Positions 22,002 through 30,449 of a DNA stretch of 64,000 nt are shown here, one piece after another (the stretch's first letter is position 1; each line of letters starts with the position of its first letter). Where the stretch lies: positions 496,001 to 560,000 of the forward strand of contig NZ_RAPO01000001.1 in NCBI RefSeq assembly GCF_003610195.1. Direction: 5' to 3'. The translations under genes and the position numbers were made by a program. The DNA comes from Halopiger aswanensis. Lineage in GTDB: Archaea; Halobacteriota; Halobacteria; Halobacteriales; Natrialbaceae. Under the pieces are notes generated by a model that was not told the DNA's origin, made no database searches, and saw only the letters and a list, made by a program, of their open reading frames with translations.

Positions 22002-24674
22002 ATGGCGGCCGCGACCGCGACGAACGCAGCGGGTGATCTGGCGCGAATGATTCCGAGCGGAATCGACGTCGATCGGCCGCTGTCCGCGGCGGGGGCGATC
22101 GGCCACGCGCTTGAGGCCAACGCCGTCGCGTCGGTGGGACCGGACGCACAACTGACCAGACTCCACCGCGTCTTCTACCCGGTGTTCCGGGTCGAGTACC
22201 GCTATTCCGACTCGAGCACGCTTCCCTGGGGCGACCAGACCGACCACGGCGTAACGCTGCTCGACGGGCTCTGGACGGACAACCACGCCGCCCTCCAGCA
22301 GTACCGGTCGGGTACCGATTCGCTCGAGACCGTCTCGCTCGACTACTACGATTTCGGACGCGACGAGCCGGGACTGGGAAGAACCGTGCTGTTGGACTTC
22401 CAGGTGCCGACCCAGCGAGCGCGCCAGTTGCTCCCAGAGCGGGTCGAGGACGTCGCCGAGTCGCGAGCGTTCGGCGATCCGGAGTCGATCACCGCCTCGT
22501 TCGCCGACCAACTGCGCGAGACGTTCGGCCTGCCCGACGACCTCGATCTCGAGTCGTTCGAGGGCGTCGCCGACGTGACCCGCCTCTACCTCCCGTTCTG
22601 GGTCTGCGAGGTGTACCGTCCGGACGAACGCGACCTCATCGGCGTCGTCCGCGGCCTCGAGGATGCACGTACCGACGACGCGAGCCACGGCTGGCTGTCG
22701 GCGTTTCTCCGCGAGGACAAGAGTCGACTCGCGCGGTACGCGCACACGTCGATCCGCGAGGCGATCGACCAGTCCGGGTCGGCCGACCGCGACGCCGACG
22801 GCGACGGAACCGCCGGGGGAGCCGGTGAGACCGGGAACGAGCGCTCGAGCGACGAACAGCAGCCGGACGACGCGACTGCCCGCGGCGACGGGAAGCGGAG
22901 CGATGACGGAGACGCGACTGGTGACGGCGGTGCGGACGAACGGAACGCCGGCGGCCGACGAACGGACCGAGACGAACCGGTACAACCCGAGGACGCCGAA
23001 CTCGAGGCCAAGACGCTCGTCGACCCGAGCCCGGACCGCTGTTTCGGCGACGTCGGCGGGATGGTCGAACTGGAGCGAACGCTGCGCCGGTCCGTGATCG
23101 GGCCGGTCCGGCGGCCCGACGAGTTCCGCGAGTACGGGCTCGATCCCGTCTCGGGGGTGCTGTTACACGGCCCGCCGGGCTGCGGGAAGACTCACGTCGC
23201 CGGCGCGCTCGCGGGCGAACTCGACTACGCGTTCCTCGAGGTGACGCCGGCGGACCTCTCGAGCAAGTACATGGGCAAACCCGCCGAGAACGTCCAGGAC
23301 GTCTTCGCCATCGCCGAGGCGAACGCGCCCTGCGTCCTCTTTTTGGACGAGATCGACGCCATCGCGAGCGCCCGCGAGGAGCAGTCGAGTACGAGCGAAC
23401 GCGGAATGGTCAACCAACTGCTGACCGAACTCGAGGACGTCGGCGACGACGTGCTCGTGCTCGCGGCGACGAACCTGCTCGACGACGTCGACGACGCCAT
23501 CGTTCGCACGGGCCGATTCGACGAGCAGATCGAGGTGCCGCCGCCGGACGAGCCGGCGCGGCGGGAAATCCTGCGGATCCACCTCGAGGAGCGGCCGCTG
23601 GCCGACGGCCTCGAGTTCGATCCCGTCGTCGCCCGCACCGCGGGGTACGCCGCCAGCGACCTCGAGTACATCGCGACGGACGCGGCGCGGCGGGCACTCA
23701 GGGAAGACGACCGAATCGGGACCGAGCACCTGCTCGCGGCAGCCGACGAGGTCGACTCGAGCGTTCCCGATTGGGCGGGCTCGGCGCTGGGCGACGGGAA
23801 GACGATCACCCAGCCCGATGGCGTCGAGTTGAGCGCCCGATCGTTGGTGACGCCAAGCGTCGATCGCGACTTCGACGACGTCGGCGGCATGGACGCGCTC
23901 AAAGACCGCCTGCACGAGACCGTGATCGATCCGTTCGAGAACGCCGACCAGTATGCCAAGTACGGGCTCGGCACGGCCGGCGGCATCCTGCTGTACGGGC
24001 CGCCCGGCTGCGGGAAGACCCACGTCACCGGCGCGCTCGCGGGCGAACTCGACGTTGCATTCCTCGAGGTGTCGCCGGCGGAGTTGACCAGCAAGTGGAT
24101 GGGAAAGCCAGCACAGAACGTCGCGGATCTCTTCGAGATCGCCCGGCAGAACGCCCCGTGTCTGGTCTTCCTCGACGAGATCGACGCCATCGCCGGCGCG
24201 CGCGGTGGACACGGGAGCGGGGGCGCGAGCCAGCGCCAGATGGTCAACCAACTGCTGACCGAACTCGAGTCCCTCGGCGACGCCGACGAAGACGTCGTCG
24301 TGGTCGCCGCGACGAACCGCCCGGGGGACGTCGACGATGCCGTGTTGCGGTCCGGTCGGTTCGACGAGCGAATCGAGGTGGCGCCGCCGGACGCGGCCGC
24401 CCGGAAGGCGATTCTTCAGGTCCACCTCGCGGATCGGCCCGTCGCCGACGACTGCGACTGGGAGACGATCGTCGAGCGCACCAGCGGGTACGCTGCCAGC
24501 GACCTCGCCCTGCTTGCGGACAACGCGGCGCGACGGGCGATGCACGACGGCGATCAGGTCCGCGAGCGCCACCTTCTGGACGCAGTCGCGGAGACGACGC
24601 CCAGTCTCGAGCGGGCCGGCGAACCGGCAGGTGTCACCGCGACGGCCGACCGAACCGATAGTTGGTACCGCTGA
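22002..24674 (+). CDS. Tandem AAA+ ATPase (Cdc48-like) with an unassigned N-terminal domain
   Basis: The 890-residue protein has two AAA+ domains, each with Walker A 'GPPGCGKTH' (from residues 390 and 666), Walker B 'FLDEIDAIA', the pore-loop segment 'SKYMGKPAENV' or 'SKWMGKPAQNV', and arginine-finger regions ('GRFDEQIEVPPP', 'GRFDERIEVAPP'). That is the Cdc48/VAT double-ring layout. The N-terminus (1-260) is not a Cdc48 N-domain: it contains 'RVFYPVFRVEYRYSDSS' and 'YLPFWVCEVYRPDERD', suggesting a beta-rich substrate module. A disordered Asp/Gly/Arg linker spans about 262-345. The start at 22002 is the first in frame; an ATG 15 codons later is possible. It probably unfolds or remodels proteins; the target is unknown. 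Confidence 0.85.
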   Translation: MAAATATNAAGDLARMIPSGIDVDRPLSAAGAIGHALEANAVASVGPDAQLTRLHRVFYPVFRVEYRYSDSSTLPWGDQTDHGVTLLDGLWTDNHAALQQYRSGTDSLETVSLDYYDFGRDEPGLGRTVLLDFQVPTQRARQLLPERVEDVAESRAFGDPESITASFADQLRETFGLPDDLDLESFEGVADVTRLYLPFWVCEVYRPDERDLIGVVRGLEDARTDDASHGWLSAFLREDKSRLARYAHTSIREAIDQSGSADRDADGDGTAGGAGETGNERSSDEQQPDDATARGDGKRSDDGDATGDGGADERNAGGRRTDRDEPVQPEDAELEAKTLVDPSPDRCFGDVGGMVELERTLRRSVIGPVRRPDEFREYGLDPVSGVLLHGPPGCGKTHVAGALAGELDYAFLEVTPADLSSKYMGKPAENVQDVFAIAEANAPCVLFLDEIDAIASAREEQSSTSERGMVNQLLTELEDVGDDVLVLAATNLLDDVDDAIVRTGRFDEQIEVPPPDEPARREILRIHLEERPLADGLEFDPVVARTAGYAASDLEYIATDAARRALREDDRIGTEHLLAAADEVDSSVPDWAGSALGDGKTITQPDGVELSARSLVTPSVDRDFDDVGGMDALKDRLHETVIDPFENADQYAKYGLGTAGGILLYGPPGCGKTHVTGALAGELDVAFLEVSPAELTSKWMGKPAQNVADLFEIARQNAPCLVFLDEIDAIAGARGGHGSGGASQRQMVNQLLTELESLGDADEDVVVVAATNRPGDVDDAVLRSGRFDERIEVAPPDAAARKAILQVHLADRPVADDCDWETIVERTSGYAASDLALLADNAARRAMHDGDQVRERHLLDAVAETTPSLERAGEPAGVTATADRTDSWYR

Positions 24675-24747
24675 CGAGACGCCGAGCACCTCTTTTCAGT
24701 CTGGCGTGGATAACCCTCCCCAGTATGACGGGATGAAAGCTATTCGA

Positions 24748-24762
24748 CTGTAGTACTTACAG
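24748..24762. promoter_or_regulatory. Small inverted repeat CTGTA-N5-TACAG upstream of the DUF5059 gene
   Basis: CTGTAGTACTTACAG has 5-base arms and a 5-base spacer, about 105 bases before the start at 24869. It could be an upstream regulator site or chance. The nearer and better palindrome at 24848-24865 is the stronger candidate for control of this gene. Confidence 0.25.
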
Positions 24763-24847
24763 TACCGAACGTCGGAACTTGGACGTATTTGGATGCGGAT
24801 ATCGTCGGAACTTGCGTTCGGTTGGAATTCCCGAAAGGTATTTCAAT

Positions 24848-24865
24848 TTTTAGGCCAGCCTAAAA
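24848..24865. promoter_or_regulatory. DtxR/SirR-type palindromic operator ahead of the DUF5059-halocyanin gene
   Basis: TTTTAGGCCAGCCTAAAA has perfect 8-base arms (TTTTAGGC/GCCTAAAA) around a 2-base centre. It resembles the TTAGG...CCTAA operators recognised by DtxR-family metalloregulators. It ends 3 bases before the ATG at 24869, so it would span the start of a leaderless transcript, a position where bound protein blocks transcription. This is the only clear copy I found in the window. Confidence 0.65.
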
Positions 24866-24868
24866 GAT

Positions 24869-26410
24869 ATGGCAACGAGACGGAAGCTACTGGCGTTGAG
24901 CGCAGCAGTCGCAGGAACGGCCGTCGCCGGCTGTACGGGCGGCTCGGACGAGACGGGAACGAACGACTCCGATTCGGGCGACGACGACTCGAACAGCAGC
25001 GATTCGAGCGGCAGCGAAGAGGACGAAATGGCCGCCGGTCCGGAACTCGGGGTCGCGGCCGAGTGGAACGCCATCCGCGCCCGAACTGCCGACGCGCTCG
25101 CGCTCGGCATCGCCGAGGAGTTCGAGGTCGGCGGGTCGGTAGTAGGCGACACGCTCGCTCGATTCGAAGCCGCGACCGCTGAATGGGGCGCCCACGAGCA
25201 ACTCGAGGAGACGGATCACGAGTTCTACGAGGAATTCGAGGAGGCCGTCGAGGAACTTCGCCTCGAGGGGCTCGACGAGGGCGACCTCGAACGGGTCCGA
25301 ACGGAGGTCGGGCTCGCCGACGAACAGCTGCAGGCGGCCCAGCGCGCCCGCCTCGAGGAGGCGAACGCGCTCGCGCTCGAGATGGCGCTGTTCGGCGCTC
25401 GCGTCGCGGATATCGACGTGCTCGCGACCGCCGGCCACTTCGGGGCTGCCGAGACGCTCGCCGAGGAGACGGACGAGCGCTGGGAGTCCGCGACCGTCCA
25501 CGACGAACTCAGCGGAACGAACGGCGACCTGTACGCGGCCTTCGAGGGCGAACTGCCGACGTTGGCGGAGGCAGCGAGCGACGAGAACGGCGATGACGTC
25601 GCGTCCGCGGCGGACGCCGCGCTCACGGCTGCCGTCGACGCGGCGTACGAACTCGCGGCCGACGACGCCGCCGCCCACGCGGCCCAACTGGCGACCATGC
25701 AGGCCCGCGCCTGGGACGCCGCCGTCCTCAACGATCTCGAGGGCGTCGACGCCGAAGCGGCCGCAGACGTGATGCGCGATACCTTCGGGCGGTTCGAGAG
25801 CGCTCGCTCGCACGAGGCGCTCGAGGAAGCCGACCACGCCACCTACGAAGCCTTCGAGAGCGAACTCGAGGCCTACATCGAAGCGCTCGCGGCCGGCGAA
25901 GGCGTCGACGAGGCGGCCAGCAACTTCGCCGCGGCCGCACAGCGGGCGCAGTTCGCCGTCGCCGGCGCGCTCGAGGAGGCGCCGGGCAAGGGCGGCGAGC
26001 ACGGACACGAACATGAGGACGGCCACGGCCATCAGGAGGACCTCGAGGGCGGCCCGAACGTCGTCGACGGGGTGCCCGAGGACGCCGATCACGTCGTCGA
26101 GATGCACGCCGTGTCCTTCGAGCCGGCGGAGATCACGATCTCTGCGGGCGACACCGTCGCCTGGGAGTTCGTCGAGGGCGAACCCCACTCCGTCACGGCC
26201 TACGAGGACGACATCCCCGAGGACGCCGAGTACTGGGCGTCCGGCGACTTCGAGAGCGAGGACGCCGCCCGCGAGGGGTGGGACGACGGCGTCGGAGCGG
26301 TCGTAGACGGCCAGTCCTACGTCCGAACCTTCGAGACCGTCGGCGAGCACGAGTACGTCTGTATCCCCCACGAAGCGGCCGGGATGACGGGAACGATCGT
26401 CGTCGAGTAA
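24869..26410 (+). CDS. DUF5059-type lipoprotein with C-terminal halocyanin (cupredoxin) domain
   Basis: The 513-residue precursor starts with a signal ending in the lipobox 'VAGC' (Cys22), then a Ser/Asp linker, a long helical Ala/Glu region (about 60-375) with two related halves ('LGIAEEFEVGGSVVGDTLARF' trimmed to its 20-residue core, and 'LFGARVADIDVLATAGHFGA'), a His-rich stretch ('GEHGHEHEDGHGHQED'), and a C-terminal cupredoxin domain with 'EPHSVTA' and 'CIPHEAAGM' copper ligands. The helical part matches haloarchaeal DUF5059. It would be anchored outside the cell and bind copper, possibly storing or passing metal through the His-rich linker. The DtxR-type palindrome before it suggests metal control. 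Confidence 0.82.
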   Translation: MATRRKLLALSAAVAGTAVAGCTGGSDETGTNDSDSGDDDSNSSDSSGSEEDEMAAGPELGVAAEWNAIRARTADALALGIAEEFEVGGSVVGDTLARFEAATAEWGAHEQLEETDHEFYEEFEEAVEELRLEGLDEGDLERVRTEVGLADEQLQAAQRARLEEANALALEMALFGARVADIDVLATAGHFGAAETLAEETDERWESATVHDELSGTNGDLYAAFEGELPTLAEAASDENGDDVASAADAALTAAVDAAYELAADDAAAHAAQLATMQARAWDAAVLNDLEGVDAEAAADVMRDTFGRFESARSHEALEEADHATYEAFESELEAYIEALAAGEGVDEAASNFAAAAQRAQFAVAGALEEAPGKGGEHGHEHEDGHGHQEDLEGGPNVVDGVPEDADHVVEMHAVSFEPAEITISAGDTVAWEFVEGEPHSVTAYEDDIPEDAEYWASGDFESEDAAREGWDDGVGAVVDGQSYVRTFETVGEHEYVCIPHEAAGMTGTIVVE

Positions 26411-26467
26411 CGCCGACGCCGCGGGTCGACCGCAAGTATTTCACCGAATGGTACCACCATCTTATAC

Positions 26468-27295
26468 ATGGTCGACCGCGTCATCTGCTACCGCGCACCG
26501 ACGCCCGTTGTCGGCGAGGCGTCTCGAGGTGGCGACACCGAGGAGGGAGACAACACCGAACCCGTCGCCGACGTCGACGAAATCGCCGACTGGCTCGAGT
26601 CGCGCATCGACGCGACGGTGACGGTCCGCGATCGATTCCTCGACGTGCACCGAACGGCGGATCTCGCCGAGCGGTTCGCCGAGGCGCGCGTCAAATCGGC
26701 CCACGAGCGCGAGACCGGCAACACGATGCTCGGAACGATCCGCTACGAGGAGCGGGCGCTCGAGCACCCCGAACGCGAGGGCGGCGTGCTCTACGACGGC
26801 GTGCAGGTCCAGCGGGCGCTGAACGCGGCGCTGCCGGACGACGAACGCGACCTCGAGACGCTCCACGTCGCCGTCCTCGACCGGGCGATCGGCACCTGGG
26901 GCGACCACGACGGCCGCTGGCACAAGCGGGTAACCGTCCTCGGCCAGCCGGCGCTGGTGTCGGTGCCGGGGCTCTACGAGGCGCCCGCGAAGCCCGAGGC
27001 GTACTACAAGGAAAAGCAGCGCCACGCTCTGCTGTCGGGCGATACGCCGCCGCGGGAGGTCCTCGAGAACCAGGTCGAGGGCGACTTTCTGATCGAGAAC
27101 GATCCGCGGACGACCGAGGCGTTGAAGGGATACGTCCTGCAGGCGTACCACGTCCTCGAGACCGGCGAGGAGTTCTGCGATCGGGAGGGGTGTCGACTCT
27201 ACAACGCCCACTATCACGAGGAGTTGATCGACGCCCAACTTCGCGAACCGGCGTTCTGTGCGGAACACGCCCGACTGTACGGGGGCGGGGACTAA
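26468..27295 (+). CDS. Archaeal DUF6775-like putative metallopeptidase
   Basis: The 275-residue protein has no signal peptide. Its C-terminus carries a metal-binding-like array: 'FCDREGCRLYNAHYHEEL' followed by 'PAFCAEHARLY', giving Cys, Cys, His-x-His-Glu, Cys and His in about 40 residues. The spacing resembles archaeal proteins grouped as DUF6775 and described as putative metallopeptidases; I am not certain of this assignment. Residues 15-37 are a short acidic insertion. The gene starts about 57 bases after the DUF5059 gene behind its own TATA-like 'CTTATAC', and stands alone. Confidence 0.6.
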   Translation: MVDRVICYRAPTPVVGEASRGGDTEEGDNTEPVADVDEIADWLESRIDATVTVRDRFLDVHRTADLAERFAEARVKSAHERETGNTMLGTIRYEERALEHPEREGGVLYDGVQVQRALNAALPDDERDLETLHVAVLDRAIGTWGDHDGRWHKRVTVLGQPALVSVPGLYEAPAKPEAYYKEKQRHALLSGDTPPREVLENQVEGDFLIENDPRTTEALKGYVLQAYHVLETGEEFCDREGCRLYNAHYHEELIDAQLREPAFCAEHARLYGGGD

Positions 27296-27394
27296 CGAGC
27301 GACACTGTGGAATCGTCTCCGGCCCGCTGGCGGCCAGCGACTCGGACTATGAAAGGCGCCCCTTGATACCAGTAGCTAAGGTGTCAGTTGATGT

Positions 27395-28198
27395 ATGCCT
27401 TACATCACGGCTGAAGATGGCGCCGACGTATTTGTCCGGGACCTCGGGGAGGGCGACCCCATCGTTTTCCTCCACGGCTGGCCGCTTAACCACCGGATGT
27501 TCGAGTACCAGTTCACTCACCTCCTCGAGGCGGGCTTTCGCTGCATCGGGATCGACCTCCGCGGCTATGGTAAATCGGCGAAACCGTACGGCGACTACAG
27601 TTACGACCGGTTCGCCGACGACGTCCGTGCGGTGCTCGACGAACTGGCCGTCGACGGCGTCACGTTAGCGGGGTTCTCGATGGGTGGCGGGACGGCGACG
27701 CATTACATGAGCCGACACGACGAGGCCCGCGTCGACAAGCTGGCGTTGCTGGCCCCCGCGAGCCCGGTCATCACCGAGAAACCGGACTTCCCGGAGGGGC
27801 TCGCAGCGTCAGAGGTGAACCCGCTGATCGAGGGCGCGCGGACCGACCGCGCGAAGATGAACGCCGACTTCGCCGCGATGCTGTTTCACACCGACCAGAG
27901 CGACGAGCTGCTGCACTGGATCTGGAGCCTCGGGATGGAAGCGGCCGGCCACGCGACGGTCGCCTCCGCCGAGACGTGGCGCGACGCCGACCTCCGGCCG
28001 GACATGGACGATATCACCGTCCCGACGAAGGTCTACCACGGCACCCACGACGAGGTCACCCCGATCGAGATCACCGGCGAGGTGCTCGAGGACGGAATCG
28101 AGAACGCCGAACTGGTCCGGTTCGAGAACAGCGGCCACGGCCTCGTCACCGACGAAACCGAGAAGATCAACGATGAACTGGCCGATTTCGCCGGCTGA
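27395..28198 (+). CDS. Alpha/beta hydrolase
   Basis: The 267-residue protein has an intact alpha/beta-hydrolase triad: Ser95 in 'GFSMGG', Asp219 in 'HGTHDEVTP' and His248 in 'SGHGLV'. The oxyanion region 'FLHGWPLNHRMFEYQ' and the cap 'DADLRPDMDDITVPT' resemble the non-haem chloroperoxidase/esterase branch. It is cytoplasmic, with no signal. The substrate cannot be predicted. The neighbours are unrelated, with promoter-sized gaps on both sides. Confidence 0.88.
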   Translation: MPYITAEDGADVFVRDLGEGDPIVFLHGWPLNHRMFEYQFTHLLEAGFRCIGIDLRGYGKSAKPYGDYSYDRFADDVRAVLDELAVDGVTLAGFSMGGGTATHYMSRHDEARVDKLALLAPASPVITEKPDFPEGLAASEVNPLIEGARTDRAKMNADFAAMLFHTDQSDELLHWIWSLGMEAAGHATVASAETWRDADLRPDMDDITVPTKVYHGTHDEVTPIEITGEVLEDGIENAELVRFENSGHGLVTDETEKINDELADFAG

Positions 28199-28324
28199 CC
28201 GAACGGCTCCTAGCCGTTCGGGTTTTCTCGAACGGGAACGCGCCGCCGCTCCCGTCGCGACGTCGCGCCGTCCCTGCCGGAAACCCAGCCCACTTCTATC
28301 GGAGTCCCGTTCGATGAGCTACAT

Positions 28325-28735
28325 ATGAGCGATCCGATCACCGTCGACGTCGACGTGCGGTACCGCGACCTCGACACGATGAATCACGTCAACAACGCGG
28401 TCTACGCGAGCTACTTCGAGGAGGCTCGCGTCGCCTACGTCGAGGAGGTCTTCGACGTCGACCTCGAGAACCTGAACTTCGTCATCGCGCACCTCGAGAT
28501 CGACTTCGGACGGCCGCTGACGATCGAGGACGATCCGATCGTCACCGCCGAAGTCACCGACCTCGGCGACTCGAGCGCGACGATGGCCTACGACCTCCGG
28601 GTCGACGGCGACTCGGTCGCGACCGGCGAATCGACGGTCGTATTCGTCGACCCCGAAACCAAGCGGCCGGGGCCGATTCCGTCCGCTATTCGCGAGCGGA
28701 TCGTCGCGCACGAGGGATCGGAACCCGAGGAGTAG
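28325..28735 (+). CDS. Acyl-CoA thioesterase (4HBT hot-dog fold, YbgC-like)
   Basis: The 136-residue protein opens with 'VRYRDLDTMNHVNNAVYASYFEEAR', the signature of 4-hydroxybenzoyl-CoA-thioesterase-like hot-dog enzymes (the catalytic Asp/Glu lies in 'DLDTMNHVNN'), followed by 'HLEIDFGRPLTIEDD'. Such enzymes hydrolyse acyl-CoA thioesters in the cytoplasm. The acidic C-terminus ends 'EGSEPEE'. It appears to be a single-gene unit. Confidence 0.9.
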   Translation: MSDPITVDVDVRYRDLDTMNHVNNAVYASYFEEARVAYVEEVFDVDLENLNFVIAHLEIDFGRPLTIEDDPIVTAEVTDLGDSSATMAYDLRVDGDSVATGESTVVFVDPETKRPGPIPSAIRERIVAHEGSEPEE

Positions 28736-28785
28736 TGTCGTTGTTGGAATAGCAGTCGGGGACAGCAAAGCGGGGAACCCCTGCA

Positions 28786-29676
28786 CTACGCGTCAATCGC
28801 CTCGAGCACGCCGTCGTCGAGTTGCTTTGCGTCGGTGAAGACGTACCGGCTGACCAACAGGGTGCTCGACATGCTCGTCAGCGCACCGGCCGCGAAGAGC
28901 AGGAGCATGATGGCGAATTGGTACTGGGCGGCGTAGATCGGGTTCGCGCCCGCGACGATCATCCCCGACATCAGCCCGGGGATCGAGACGATACCGAGGC
29001 TCTTGATTTTGTCCAGGACCGGCACCAGCGCCGCGTAGACGCTCGTCGAGACGTACTCCCCGACGACGCAATCAGGCGGTGCGCCGACACTCAGGGCCGC
29101 CTCGATCTCCGCTCGGTTCGCTGATATCTCGCCAGTGAACCGCTCGAGAGTCAGCGAGTTGGTCTTCATCGCCATCGCGATGACCATGCTCCCGATGACG
29201 ATCAGGTCCCGCATCGTTTGCTCGATCACGGCGACCAACGCCATCGAGCCGATTACGAGCCCGGAGCTGACGGCAATCGCGAGCAGCGACGCACGGAACG
29301 CCCCTGGAATCGCCGCGCCGCGCTTGTGGGAGATCCACGCTGCGGCGACGATCATGAACGTCAGGACGACGCTCGCCCACGCGAGGTGTGCCGCGAGCAG
29401 CGTGCCGATCACCGCGCCAGCCGCAAGTATCTGGACGAATCCGCGTCCAGCGGTCGTGGCGAGTTCGCGACCGAACCCCATATCCCGGACGTAGGTGACC
29501 AGCAGGACGAGCACTGCGAGGACGATCGCGATCCCGATCTGGACGAAGCCGGTGACGACCGCCGAATCGGTCGCGTGCTCGAAGAGCGTCGCGAGGGCAT
29601 CCTCACCGGCGCTTGCAGTCGCGAGCGTGAGTCCGCTCGCGATCGCGCTTGCGGTTACGGCACTACTCGGCGTCAC
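28786..29676 (-). CDS. ABC transporter permease, FetB/YbbM family
   Basis: This 296-residue membrane protein has about seven hydrophobic segments and the YbbM/FetB family core ('RGFVQILAAGAVIGTLLA' and 'GEYVSTSVYAALVPVLDKIK', with 'SIPGLMSGMI' following). In E. coli FetAB this is the permease of an iron exporter that protects against iron-driven oxidative stress. Its start overlaps the stop of the ATPase gene by 4 bases (29673-29676), so the two are one transporter. An iron substrate is inferred from family knowledge and from the iron-related genes nearby, not from visible ligands. Confidence 0.85.
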   Translation of the reverse strand: MTPSSAVTASAIASGLTLATASAGEDALATLFEHATDSAVVTGFVQIGIAIVLAVLVLLVTYVRDMGFGRELATTAGRGFVQILAAGAVIGTLLAAHLAWASVVLTFMIVAAAWISHKRGAAIPGAFRASLLAIAVSSGLVIGSMALVAVIEQTMRDLIVIGSMVIAMAMKTNSLTLERFTGEISANRAEIEAALSVGAPPDCVVGEYVSTSVYAALVPVLDKIKSLGIVSIPGLMSGMIVAGANPIYAAQYQFAIMLLLFAAGALTSMSSTLLVSRYVFTDAKQLDDGVLEAIDA

Positions 29677-30344
29677 GGAAACACCTCCCGGGGCTCCCCG
29701 GAGCGGGTCACGCGGCCGCCCTCGAACTCGAGGATGCGATCGCCAAGCCGGCGCGCCTGCTCGGTATCGTGGGTCACGAGCACGCAGGTCAGGTCGTCCT
29801 CGCGGACCAGTTCCTCGAGCAGGTGTTCGATCTGCAGTTCAGTTTCGGAGTCGAGGTGGGCAGTCGGTTCGTCGAGCAACAGTACTTCGGGGTCGACGTA
29901 CAGCGTGCGGGTGATCGCGATCCGCTGTTTCTCGCCGCCCGACAACTCCTCGACGGATCGATCGCGGTACCCCGCCAGCCCGACGCGCTCGAGCAATCGG
30001 TCGACGCGCTCGTCGTCGACCGGCCGGTCGCGCAGTCGGTCGCCGAGCGCGGTGTTCTCCCCGACGGTCCCGGACTGTAACGCGGAATCCTGCGGGACGA
30101 ACCCGACCCGACGGCGGAGTTCGAGCGGATCGATGTCGCGGTAATCGCGCCCGTCGAGAGAGACCGTCCCCGAGGTCGGTTCGTCGAGGCGGTTGAGCAA
30201 CCGGAGGAACGACGACTTGCCGGCCCCGGACGGTCCGATAACGGCCGCGACTTCGGCGGCCGGGACGTCGACGGAGACCGAGTCAACGATCCGCTCGCCG
30301 TCGACGACTCGGGTGAGTGCCGCCGTCTCGAGTTTCGACGCCAT
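29673..30344 (-). CDS. ABC transporter ATPase, FetA/YbbL family
   Basis: The 223-residue ATPase shows Walker A 'GPSGAGKSS' (37-45), Q-loop 'VGFVPQDSAL', signature 'LSGGEKQRIA', Walker B 'VLLLDEPTAHLD' and the switch His in 'LVTHD'. It energises the adjacent YbbM-type permease. The ATG at 30344 ('MASKLETAALTRVV') was preferred over one 11 codons upstream because the ATPase fold begins directly after it. Together the pair matches the FetAB-type exporter. Confidence 0.88.
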   Translation of the reverse strand: MASKLETAALTRVVDGERIVDSVSVDVPAAEVAAVIGPSGAGKSSFLRLLNRLDEPTSGTVSLDGRDYRDIDPLELRRRVGFVPQDSALQSGTVGENTALGDRLRDRPVDDERVDRLLERVGLAGYRDRSVEELSGGEKQRIAITRTLYVDPEVLLLDEPTAHLDSETELQIEHLLEELVREDDLTCVLVTHDTEQARRLGDRILEFEGGRVTRSGEPREVFP

Positions 30345-30449
30345 TGGTTGTGACGCCGGTACGGACGGCACTCTCAAGTCACTGTTCCTTGGCCGAACAG
30401 ACGGTCGTAATCGCCGGCGGAGCCGGGGAAGAGCCGGCGTCTCGAGTTG

